A DNA stretch of 35,454 nucleotides, taken from the NCBI GenBank assembly GCA_947625495.1, contig CANQOQ010000015.1:1-35454 (forward strand), given 5' to 3'. A program made the translations under genes and the position numbers. The DNA is from Candidatus Gastranaerophilales bacterium. Lineage in GTDB: Bacteria; Cyanobacteriota; Vampirovibrionia; Gastranaerophilales; Gastranaerophilaceae. Below the pieces are notes generated by a model. It ran no database searches. It was not told the origin of the DNA and saw only the letters and a program-made list of their open reading frames with translations. This document shows, piece by piece, positions 8,303-16,052 of the stretch (position 1 is the stretch's first letter; the number at the start of each line of letters is the position of its first letter).

Positions 8303-9544
8303 ATGAAAAAAATAATATTGAATAACGGAATTGAAGCAATAATAAAAAAGAATAAAAATACACCGAGAACCGCAGTAGTAATATATGTAAAATTAAATAA
8401 AGATGAAGAAAAATGCGGATTATACCATTTGTTAACTCAACTGTTATTGCAGGGGACAAAAAACAGAACATCAGAAGAGCTTGCAGCCGAACTTGATGAA
8501 AACGCAATTGATTTTTGTTTTGAAAAAAAATCAGACTATATTCGGCTTAAGATGCAATTTTTAAACGAAGATTTAAATAAAGCTTTTGAACTTTTTCAAG
8601 ATGTAATTGAAAATTCTACTTTTAATGATTACAAAAAAGAAATTCAAAAAATCAAAGGAGAGCTGACTGCAGATTTAGATTCCGCCAAAATACAAGCTCA
8701 AGACGAATATTACAGAACTATATTTAAAAATCATCCCTACTCTATAGGCAGACAAGAAATTATAAATGAGATTAATTCCATAACAAAAAAGGACTTAATA
8801 AATACTTATAAAGAAATAAAAAATGTACTAAAGAAAAATATAGCAATAATTGGGGATTTTGATGAAAATAAAGTCAAACCTGTTTTAGAAAAATATTTAA
8901 AAAATCTAAGCTGTAAAGAGAATAAAGAAGAAAGACAAAAAGTAAAAAAAATAGCTAAAAACAGGATATCAACAATAATAAAGGAAGATGCAAATCAGGC
9001 ACAAATATTTTTAGGCTGGCAGACTCCTACTATAAAAACAAAAGAATATCCCGTAATAATTCTGTTAAATACAATTTTAGGTGCATCAGGCTTATCTTCA
9101 AGATTATTTCTTGAATTAAGAGAAAAGAAAGGACTGGCATATACGGTAAGAAGTGTATATGAACCATATTTATTATGCGGAAACTTCTTTGTTTATATCG
9201 CAACCGAGCCTAAAAATATCAAGATTTCTATAGACGGATTTAAAAAAGAAATAGAAAAAATAATGACAGAACCAATATCTGAAGAAGAATTACATAATGC
9301 AAAAAATAATGCTATAGGAAAACGTCAGTTTTATCAGGAAACAAATATGCTTGAAGCCGCATTAAAAGGGAATTATGAATATTTAGGACTCGGATATGAT
9401 TATGAAGAAAAGCTAAATAAATTAATAAGTAAAGTAACAAAAGAAGAGATACAAGATACGGCAAAAAAATATTTTTCACAACCAAATGCCTTATGTGTAC
9501 TGGCGCCTAAAAAATATCTAAAAGAAGCCGGATTAGTAAAATAA
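8303..9544 (+). CDS. M16 family peptidase homologue, inactive subunit
   Basis: This 413-residue M16 protein has lost the zinc site: the segment matching HxxEH reads H42-L-L-T45-Q46 in YHLLTQLLLQGT. It keeps the conserved LREKKGLAYTV block in its second half (R273, Y280), the Arg-Tyr feature of the non-catalytic M16B partner. It should form a heterodimer with the active subunit encoded 11 bases upstream and help hold peptide substrates. The substrate is unknown. Proposed roles for such pairs in bacteria include clearing misfolded or leader peptides. Its start follows a CAGGTG site by 6 bases. Confidence 0.92.
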   Translation: MKKIILNNGIEAIIKKNKNTPRTAVVIYVKLNKDEEKCGLYHLLTQLLLQGTKNRTSEELAAELDENAIDFCFEKKSDYIRLKMQFLNEDLNKAFELFQDVIENSTFNDYKKEIQKIKGELTADLDSAKIQAQDEYYRTIFKNHPYSIGRQEIINEINSITKKDLINTYKEIKNVLKKNIAIIGDFDENKVKPVLEKYLKNLSCKENKEERQKVKKIAKNRISTIIKEDANQAQIFLGWQTPTIKTKEYPVIILLNTILGASGLSSRLFLELREKKGLAYTVRSVYEPYLLCGNFFVYIATEPKNIKISIDGFKKEIEKIMTEPISEEELHNAKNNAIGKRQFYQETNMLEAALKGNYEYLGLGYDYEEKLNKLISKVTKEEIQDTAKKYFSQPNALCVLAPKKYLKEAGLVK

Positions 9545-9575
9545 TACATATTATGGTAAAATCGTCAGAGAAGAT

Positions 9576-11174
9576 ATGAATGACATCAATTTTGATAACA
9601 AGAAAATAAAAAAAGAAATAGATAAATTCCAAAAAACAGGAAACATTCAAAAAGCAATTGAAGCCTGTAAAGGTGCTTTATCTAAAGATGAAAACAATGC
9701 TGAGCTTCATATTAAACTCGGTGATTTATATATGGAATGGCATCTTGATATTCATCAAATAAAACAGTATGCTGATGAAGCCATAACCGAATATCAAAGA
9801 GCATTAGAGTCTTGTGTTAATTCCGCAGAAATATATTATAAAATAGCAATGGCTTTTTATTATAAACGAGAGCTTGATAAATCAATAAATTATTTTAAAC
9901 TGGCAATTGAACACAATCCCAAATTGTCTAATGCACACTATATGCTGGCTGAAATATTTATGAAAAAAGGTGATTTTATAGAAGCAGCAGAATCCGCCGA
10001 GCGTGCAATTGCAATAGCACCATTTTCTTCATCAAGAGCTAATTATTTAATATATTGTATTCAGTCTTTATCAAATAAAACAAAATGGTATAAAAAATTT
10101 TCAAAACTCATTATGTCAATATTAACACTGCCTTTTGACAAATATGCAATAAAAGAGGTAATAAAAAGACTATCATATTTGCAATTTCTACCGGTCTTAA
10201 TAAAAACATCAATATTGATATTTATGAACGGATTTAATCAGCAGCTTTTAGACTTATATAGAGAAACCATAGAAAAAGCACCGGGATTTGCTGAATTATA
10301 CATAAATTTAGGCAGAATATACTATGAGTTAAAAAGATATGAAGATGCAATCTGTGAATATAAAATGGCTATATGGCTAGATAGCCTTAATATAAGAGCA
10401 TATTACTATTTATGTTGTTTGTATGAAGAAATAAGAAATTTTGAAAGTGCAATAGATATATGCAAAAAAATGATAGAATTGCAGCCGCATTCCGCTGAAA
10501 TTCACTGCAGATTGGCACAGTATTTATACTTATGCGGAGAAATTGATGAAGCAATTGAGCATTATCAAACGGCTGTCACTTTAAATCCGAATCCGAAATG
10601 GACAAGCATTGTAGCACAAACTTTAGGATTTATATTTCAGGAAAATACAAAAGACTTGGATGCGGCTATATCATCATATCAAAATGCTTATAATTTAAAT
10701 TCAACCGACATTGACATATATTTAAATCTGGGGAATGTCTTTTTTGAAAAAGGTTCTTATGATAATGCTTTAATAGTATATCAAAAAGCATTGGAAGCTT
10801 CACCTCATAATGCCAGACTTCATTGTAATTTAGGATATTTATATTGGGGTAAAGGCAATACCGATGAAGCAATCAAAGAATATGAAAAAGCTATAAAATA
10901 TGATAATACCTATGATATAGCTTATAATAACTTGGGGGTTATATACTTAGATGATTTAGGCAGAGTACAAAAAGCTATAGAATTATTTGAAGAAGCAAGA
11001 AAATATAATCCTAATTACGCACTTGCACATTACAATTTAGCCCGTTCAATTGCAATAACAGGAGATAAAGTTGAAGCTGCAAAATTATATCAAATTGCTT
11101 TAGATATTAATAAATATACTATGGAGCTTGACCCTAAAGATATAGAAGAAAAAATACAGGATTTATTTACATAA
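9576..11174 (+). CDS. Large TPR-repeat protein
   Basis: The 532 residues are almost wholly tetratricopeptide repeats, with at least ten recognisable. They form two blocks (about 10-165 and 230-515) separated by a less regular section around 170-225 that contains hydrophobic helices (FLPVLIKTSILIFM). The repeats show the classic W/L-G-Y-A-P spacing, for example NLGNVFFEKGSYDNALIVYQ. Such proteins are scaffolds, and no catalytic domain is present. It follows the M16 pair by 31 bases. TGGTAAAAT (9554-9562) in that gap could be an internal extended -10. The ribosome binding site (GAGAAG) is weak. No signal peptide is seen. The partner proteins cannot be told from sequence. Confidence 0.85.
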   Translation: MNDINFDNKKIKKEIDKFQKTGNIQKAIEACKGALSKDENNAELHIKLGDLYMEWHLDIHQIKQYADEAITEYQRALESCVNSAEIYYKIAMAFYYKRELDKSINYFKLAIEHNPKLSNAHYMLAEIFMKKGDFIEAAESAERAIAIAPFSSSRANYLIYCIQSLSNKTKWYKKFSKLIMSILTLPFDKYAIKEVIKRLSYLQFLPVLIKTSILIFMNGFNQQLLDLYRETIEKAPGFAELYINLGRIYYELKRYEDAICEYKMAIWLDSLNIRAYYYLCCLYEEIRNFESAIDICKKMIELQPHSAEIHCRLAQYLYLCGEIDEAIEHYQTAVTLNPNPKWTSIVAQTLGFIFQENTKDLDAAISSYQNAYNLNSTDIDIYLNLGNVFFEKGSYDNALIVYQKALEASPHNARLHCNLGYLYWGKGNTDEAIKEYEKAIKYDNTYDIAYNNLGVIYLDDLGRVQKAIELFEEARKYNPNYALAHYNLARSIAITGDKVEAAKLYQIALDINKYTMELDPKDIEEKIQDLFT

Positions 11175-11185
11175 AGGACTTAAAT

Positions 11186-11596
11186 TTGGAATATATTCAA
11201 AACATAAGAATATTATACAGTGATACGGATTCATACGGTGTGGTCTGGCATGGAGCTTATACAAAGTGGTTTGAGGCTGCAAGAGTTGAATTGGTTGAAA
11301 AGCTCGGATTAAAACTTGATATGCTTGAAAAGAATAATATAATTTTCCCTGTTGTTGAATTAAACATAAGATACAAGTCTTCTGCTAAAATGAATGAAAG
11401 AATTGAAATAAAAACTCATATTAAAGAAGTAACTCCCGTCAGTATAACATTTGAGCATAATGTTTACGAAGAACAGACAGGGATATTAAGAGTAAATGCC
11501 CAAAGCACTATAGTTACCGTAAATTCAGAAACAGGGAAATTATATAGAAAAATCCCCGCAGATATATATAATAAGTTTTTATCGGGTATAAGTTAA
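11186..11596 (+). CDS. YbgC/4HBT-type acyl-CoA thioesterase, TTG start
   Basis: A hotdog-fold thioesterase of 136 residues. The active-site block YSDTDSYGVVWHGAYTKWFE near residues 11-30 matches the YbgC/4-hydroxybenzoyl-CoA thioesterase pattern, with the catalytic Asp in DTD and the conserved His-x-x-Tyr. Members hydrolyse short- or medium-chain acyl-CoA or acyl-ACP. In Proteobacteria ybgC sits with tol-pal, but there is no such context here. Translation begins at TTG: AAAGGA is 6 bases upstream of it and no ATG is available before the motif. It lies 11 bases after the TPR gene in the same operon. Confidence 0.87.
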   Translation: MEYIQNIRILYSDTDSYGVVWHGAYTKWFEAARVELVEKLGLKLDMLEKNNIIFPVVELNIRYKSSAKMNERIEIKTHIKEVTPVSITFEHNVYEEQTGILRVNAQSTIVTVNSETGKLYRKIPADIYNKFLSGIS

Positions 11597-11688
11597 TTGT
11601 ATATTGAACTTTAGATTAATAAATTTAAATCCATAGACTATATCATCCCGCGACAATATTCTTTAGAATTAAAATAGAAGGGGGATAT

Positions 11689-12444
11689 ATGGCAGGAAAT
11701 ACAATGAAAAAAACTGCAAAACAAATGCAGTTGAATTCTTTGGCAGAAAAATATTTCAATCTGGCTGAAGAATTGAGAAAAAATAATAAATATAAAGAAT
11801 CCGTTGAAAAATATCTCAATTCAATATTAATTGAAAGAAATAATGTTAAATCATATATAGGGCTTGCCGGTTCATATAAAAATTTAAAAGAATATGATAA
11901 AGCAATAAATAATTTAGAAAAAGCGGAAAAAATGGATTCCGATAATGCAGAAATACAAAAAGAAATTGCTTTATGCTTTATAATCAAAGGAGATTTTGAA
12001 AGCGGATTAAAACATTTAATGAAAGCAATCAAATTGGAACCTGATAATCCTGATATACAAATGCAGCTTGCTCTTGTGCATGAGATGATAGAAGAAGAAG
12101 ACATGGCACTTATGGTATATCAAAAAATAATTGAAACCTATCCTGACTATATCAGAGCATATATTCAAAAAGCAACATTATATATGCACATGGATGACTA
12201 TTTAAACTCTGCATTATTATTTAAAGAAATAATAAAAAAACAGCCTGATTATTACAGAGCATACCTTGCCATGGGAATTTGCTGTGAAAAGCTATCAAAC
12301 AGTAACGCCGCAAAAAGATATTATAAAAAGTATCTTAAACAAAATCCTCCTTCCGTTGACTATTTCGATATAAAATACAGAATAAACGAATTAAAGACAG
12401 AAAAACTAAGAAATAATAATAAATTAAAGATTGTAAAAAATTGA
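11689..12444 (+). CDS. TPR-repeat protein
   Basis: The 251 residues contain about five tetratricopeptide repeats (from about 20 to 235), for example YIGLAGSYKNLKEYDKAINN and LAMGICCEKLSNSNAAKRYY, with short basic ends. It is a cytoplasmic scaffold-type protein with no enzymatic domain. A strong AGAAGGGGG site precedes the ATG. The 92-base gap from the thioesterase gene may hold a separate promoter, but no convincing one was found. A second TPR protein in the same run hints at a multiprotein assembly, which is inferred. Confidence 0.82.
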   Translation: MAGNTMKKTAKQMQLNSLAEKYFNLAEELRKNNKYKESVEKYLNSILIERNNVKSYIGLAGSYKNLKEYDKAINNLEKAEKMDSDNAEIQKEIALCFIIKGDFESGLKHLMKAIKLEPDNPDIQMQLALVHEMIEEEDMALMVYQKIIETYPDYIRAYIQKATLYMHMDDYLNSALLFKEIIKKQPDYYRAYLAMGICCEKLSNSNAAKRYYKKYLKQNPPSVDYFDIKYRINELKTEKLRNNNKLKIVKN

Positions 12445-12489
12445 TAATTATAAAGCTTTCTGATAAACTTTAATTTTGGAAAGAATAAT

Positions 12490-13434
12490 ATGGACAAACT
12501 GGATATAATAACAATAGGTGAAAGTCTGATAGAGTTATCAACCTCTGAATCGATAGCACAAACGGATAAGCTGGATAAATATTACGGCGGAGATAATTTA
12601 ACAACAGCCATTACGGCACTTAGACTTGGTTCCAAAGTAGGTTTTATATCAAGAATAGGAATGGACTGCTTCAAAAATTATTTACTTGAAAGCTGGCAGG
12701 AAGAAGGACTTGATATTTCACATGTAAAACCTGTAAACGGAACAAACGGATTATATATACTATCAAGGGAACAAAACGCTGCCAATAAAGAATATTCTTT
12801 TTACAGAAAAAAAACAGCAGCTACAAATCTTTCCATAGAGGACATTTCAACGGAATATATTCAAAAAACTTCCCTGCTTTATTCAACAGGCATAACCCAA
12901 TCTCTTTCTCTATCGGCAAGAGAAGCCGTAAAACAAGCTTTTAAAATAGCAAAAGAAAATAATATACTAACTGCCTATGATCCTAATTATAATTCCAAAA
13001 TTTGGTCAGAAGATGAGGCAAAAGAGGCATTTTATGAAATTGCCGAATTTATTGATATATTATTTATAAACATAAAACATGATTCTAAAATAATAACTGA
13101 TTCATCATCTATAGATAACATAATAAAATACTTATGGGATAAAGGTATTTCAACAGTAATAATTAAATCATCTGTTGAAAAGGGTTATTACACCGGATAT
13201 CAAGGCAAGATAGAATTTACAAAATTTATCAGTGAAAATGTAATTGATAATACGGGTGCAGGAGATGCATTTAACGGCGGAGTAATTCATGCAATAGTAT
13301 CAGGCATGTCACCTTTTAGAGCAGTTAAATTAGGCGCTATTGTTGCAGGATTACAAATAAAAGGAATCGGTGCAATTAAATCTATACCTGATAAAGATGA
13401 AGTTTACAAAATTTTTAAAGGTCAAAATGACTAA
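12490..13434 (+). CDS. PfkB family sugar kinase, 2-keto-3-deoxygluconate kinase-like
   Basis: A ribokinase-fold kinase of 314 residues. It begins with ITIGESLIEL (7-16), has the substrate loop YYGGDNLTTAI (35-45) and the FYRKKTAATNLS segment typical of KdgK-type enzymes. The anion hole and catalytic base are in NTGAGDAFNGG (254-264, catalytic Asp259). It would phosphorylate a sugar or sugar acid with ATP. KDG is the best guess, fructose or another ketose the alternative. The ribosome binding site is GGAAAG. Its last 8 bases (ATGACTAA) are the start of csaB, so the two are translationally coupled. Confidence 0.85.
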   Translation: MDKLDIITIGESLIELSTSESIAQTDKLDKYYGGDNLTTAITALRLGSKVGFISRIGMDCFKNYLLESWQEEGLDISHVKPVNGTNGLYILSREQNAANKEYSFYRKKTAATNLSIEDISTEYIQKTSLLYSTGITQSLSLSAREAVKQAFKIAKENNILTAYDPNYNSKIWSEDEAKEAFYEIAEFIDILFINIKHDSKIITDSSSIDNIIKYLWDKGISTVIIKSSVEKGYYTGYQGKIEFTKFISENVIDNTGAGDAFNGGVIHAIVSGMSPFRAVKLGAIVAGLQIKGIGAIKSIPDKDEVYKIFKGQND

Positions 13435-14431
13435 ACAAATATGTATATCAGGCTATTATGGATTTAATAACTTCGGGGATGAAACTATCCTTAAAATATT
13501 AACCGAAAATTTAAGTCAATATGAAATAACAGTTTTTTCATCTAATCCCAAACAAACAAAAGATAACTTAAAACTAAACAGTATTTATACATTTGATATA
13601 TTAAAAGTAATAGAAGCCATAAAGAAATGTGATTGTCTAATCTCAGGCGGAGGAAGCCTGCTTCAGGATTCATCAAGTAAAAAAAGTTTAATTTACTATC
13701 TTTTTGTAATAGCTTCTGCTCTGTTTTTTAAAAAAAAGGTTATAATCTTCGCTCAAGGTATAGGACCCGTTAAAGATAAAATTCTTAAAAAAATAACTTT
13801 AAAACTGTTAAAACACGCAAAATATATAACAGTCAGAGATGAAAACAGTAAAACACTTTTGGATAATTATCAAATTAAATCAACTCTATGTTCAGACCCT
13901 GTTTGGAATTTAGAAAAAATAAATACCGAAAAAAATAATATTATTGGAATTCAGTTAAGGAATCACCCGAATTTAAATGATAAATTTATTGAATATTTGG
14001 CAAATAATATAAATCAATATTATCAAAATAAAAAAATACACATACTTGCTATGCAAAACAGTCAGGATTTAAACGTATGTAATAAATTAAGAGATAAACT
14101 GTTAAATATAAATCCTAATCTTAAAATAACGGTAAAAGAACATAATACAACAGAAGAAACCATAAAAAATATAGCAGGTTTAGATGAATTAATAGCAATG
14201 AGATATCATGCCTGCCTCATAGCAATAAAAAATGAAGTAAAAGTACTGCCTATAAATTACGATATAAAAGTTGAAGAGCTTGCAAAAGAATTTAATTTAA
14301 AATATATGAATTTGCCGGAAAATGAAAATAAAATTGCCGATTTTATAAGAACAGATATTAAATATGATAAAAATAAAATAAATCAAAAAAAATATAATTT
14401 TGAAGAATTAATAAAAGAAATAAATTTATAG
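13427..14431 (+). CDS. csaB: CsaB-type polysaccharide pyruvyl transferase
   Basis: CsaB transfers pyruvate from PEP to cell-wall polysaccharide, creating the acidic ketal that SLH domains bind. The 334-residue protein begins ICISGYYGFNNFGDE and continues with LISGGGSLLQD, IIFAQGIGPV, SDPVW and a C-terminal IAMRYHACLIAI, the expected motif order for this family. The start at 13427 is used because AAAGG lies just upstream and the N-terminal motif begins at once. It overlaps the kinase gene by 8 bases. The gene ends tail to tail with the FliA-type sigma gene, sharing 6 bases at the stops (TTATAG). SLH targets are not encoded in this window. Confidence 0.9.
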   Translation: MTKQICISGYYGFNNFGDETILKILTENLSQYEITVFSSNPKQTKDNLKLNSIYTFDILKVIEAIKKCDCLISGGGSLLQDSSSKKSLIYYLFVIASALFFKKKVIIFAQGIGPVKDKILKKITLKLLKHAKYITVRDENSKTLLDNYQIKSTLCSDPVWNLEKINTEKNNIIGIQLRNHPNLNDKFIEYLANNINQYYQNKKIHILAMQNSQDLNVCNKLRDKLLNINPNLKITVKEHNTTEETIKNIAGLDELIAMRYHACLIAIKNEVKVLPINYDIKVEELAKEFNLKYMNLPENENKIADFIRTDIKYDKNKINQKKYNFEELIKEINL

Positions 14432-15247
14432 AGAAGATTTTATTTTTTCAGATTTATTGGCATTAAGAATATTTCTAAGTTTCATAATAGCCTGAGCGTG
14501 GATTTGGCATACTCTGGATTCAGTAACATCAATACTTTCACCGATTTCTTTAAGAGTCATATTTTCATGATAATAAAGAACCATAACCATACGTTCACGT
14601 TCAGGCAGTTTTTTCAATGCAGCCTGAAGTTCGTTTTTTACATCTTTTTCTTCAAGTTTTTCCAAAGGATTAATATAATTAACATCCTCAATAGTATCGA
14701 TAAGCTCTATACCTTCATCACCGGAATATTTTTTATCATATAAAGAACCTACAGAAGTATCTTCCGAAAGAATAGATATAACTTTATCTTTTTCAATACC
14801 GAGATAATCAGCGATTTCTTGATTAGAAGGGATTCTGCCAAGCTTTTGTTTGAGCATTTCAGATGCCTGTTTAACATCTTTGATTTTTTTTCTTGTGCTT
14901 CTAGGCATCCAATCCTGAGAACGTATTTTGTCAATAATGGTTCCCTTAATTCTCATAATAGCATAGGTTTCAAAATGTGCACCCTTTTCAGGCATAAATT
15001 TTTCAACAGCATCAATTAAACCTTCAATACCAAAACTTGAGATATCATCAATTGCAATATTAGGGGGAAGATTTAATTTTATTCTTCCTATTACATATTT
15101 TGTCAGATATATATATTGAATAATAATTTGGTCACGAAGCTTTTTATTTGTTCTATCGGCAAGATAAGACAACCATAGTGTTTCAAGGTCGCTATCTGAT
15201 AGTCGTTTAATATTTCTGTAAGAATTGTATTTGATATCGTCAGTCAT
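14426..15247 (-). CDS. fliA: FliA/WhiG-type alternative sigma factor
   Basis: A group 3 sigma-70 factor of 273 residues with regions 2, 3 and 4. Hallmarks are the GAHFETYAIMRIKGTIIDK stretch followed by RSQDWMPRSTRKK in regions 2.3-3.0, and ESRVCQIHAQAIMKLR in region 4.2, which match flagellar and WhiG sigma factors rather than RpoD. It would direct RNA polymerase to a special promoter class. No flagellar, chemotaxis or anti-sigma (FlgM) gene is in the window, and no good FliA-type promoter was found, so its regulon is unknown. GGAG lies 6 bases before the ATG. The upstream gene may be co-transcribed, although a possible promoter lies between them. Confidence 0.92.
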   Translation of the reverse strand: MTDDIKYNSYRNIKRLSDSDLETLWLSYLADRTNKKLRDQIIIQYIYLTKYVIGRIKLNLPPNIAIDDISSFGIEGLIDAVEKFMPEKGAHFETYAIMRIKGTIIDKIRSQDWMPRSTRKKIKDVKQASEMLKQKLGRIPSNQEIADYLGIEKDKVISILSEDTSVGSLYDKKYSGDEGIELIDTIEDVNYINPLEKLEEKDVKNELQAALKKLPERERMVMVLYYHENMTLKEIGESIDVTESRVCQIHAQAIMKLRNILNANKSEKIKSSL

Positions 15248-15286
15248 TAACTGCTCCGTTATAAAAGCACAACATAACTAATATCA

Positions 15287-15313
15287 ATTGTAGTCATATA
15301 AGAGCAATATCAA
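15287..15313 (-). promoter_or_regulatory. Possible promoter of the FliA-type sigma gene
   Basis: On the minus strand TTGATA (15308-15313) and TACAAT (15287-15292) are each one mismatch from consensus but are separated by only 15 bases. A second pair (TTGATA/TATAAC) lies closer to the start but would give almost no leader. By-eye prediction in the 86-base gap. Confidence 0.3.
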
Positions 15314-15333
15314 ATCATATATATAAATGAGTT

Positions 15334-15906
15334 TTAACAGTTAATAAGAATCGGAGAATTTTTAATACGTTTTTGCCAGAAAGAAGATAACTCAATATTC
15401 ATAGAATAAGTTTCACCAAACATCTCCTGTTCATATTTGCTTTGATATTCTTCTTTACAAAAATCTTTATTAGTAATAAACTTTTTTATTTTATTTTTTA
15501 AAGCAATGGGAAATGAAAGATTTATCTTTAATATTTTATCAGTGGTATTGTAAAGGGTTTTTTCCGCCGCAATCTGAAACAAAGGATAAAAAATCTGTTC
15601 AAAATCAGAATTAACACCGGCATTGATATTTATAATATAAACACTGTCTTTGTATACTCTCAAATCCATACCGGCAGCAATGTTGCCCTTATCATCTTTT
15701 AAAACATATTTTTCGACATTATTTTTAGTTGAAAATTTTCTAAAAAGTCCTATGGATAATTGTTTACGACTAAACAAACTTTTTCTTTCCACTATAATAT
15801 CTTTAATTTTTTCCCACTTGGAAAATAAAAATGATTCATTTAAAAGATTTTCTAAAATAAGAGAACTTTGATCTTTTTTATCTGTTTTTGAAATTGTATT
15901 AATCAT
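15334..15906 (-). CDS. Unknown protein with a possible degenerate GNAT fold
   Basis: Not recognised with confidence. The 190 residues are basic and soluble. From about 65 to 170 the order of elements (KYVLKDDKGNIAAGMDLRVY, a strand with VYIININAGV, a long helix FYPLFQIAAEK, then LKINLSFPIALKNKIKKF and DFCKEEY) resembles an N-acetyltransferase core ending in the usual N-A...Y-x-x-x-G-F section. However, the acetyl-CoA pyrophosphate loop (Q/RxxGxG/A) is absent, so it may be inactive or a different fold. It is preceded by a strong promoter and followed by the FliA-type sigma gene on the same strand, 86 bases on. A role in that regulon is possible but unproven. Confidence 0.6.
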   Translation of the reverse strand: MINTISKTDKKDQSSLILENLLNESFLFSKWEKIKDIIVERKSLFSRKQLSIGLFRKFSTKNNVEKYVLKDDKGNIAAGMDLRVYKDSVYIININAGVNSDFEQIFYPLFQIAAEKTLYNTTDKILKINLSFPIALKNKIKKFITNKDFCKEEYQSKYEQEMFGETYSMNIELSSFWQKRIKNSPILINC

Positions 15907-16020
15907 ATAATAATAAATGCCCTTAACTTAATTAGACGAAGAAAATATAATTTTAAATATAGCGTTAAAATTCCGATTCGCCAGTCGTTAACTCTCCATA
16001 CTTACCAAGATAGTTAATTT

Positions 16021-16049
16021 ATTCTATATTCTAAAATAAAATAAGTCAA
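16021..16049 (-). promoter_or_regulatory. Strong promoter upstream of the unknown 190-residue protein
   Basis: TTGACT (16044-16049) and TAGAAT (16021-16026), each one base off consensus, are separated by exactly 17 bases on the minus strand. They sit just after the stop of the radical SAM gene. Predicted start of transcription is near 16014, giving a 5' leader of about 108 bases that is more GC-rich than its surroundings around 15972-16010. Confidence 0.65.
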
Positions 16050-16052
16050 TAA

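Noticed and set aside
11643-12104. Open frame of 153 residues on the minus strand opposite the second TPR gene
   Set aside because: It is antisense to clear TPR repeats, with low-complexity Ser/Leu/Ile composition and no ribosome binding site or promoter.
15907-16014. Possible riboswitch in the 108-base leader of the unknown 190-residue protein, with alternative TTAAC/GTTAA pairings
   Set aside because: The arms are only 5-6 bases and AT-rich, and the predicted transcription start near 16014 would remove part of one arm. No known riboswitch core could be recognised.
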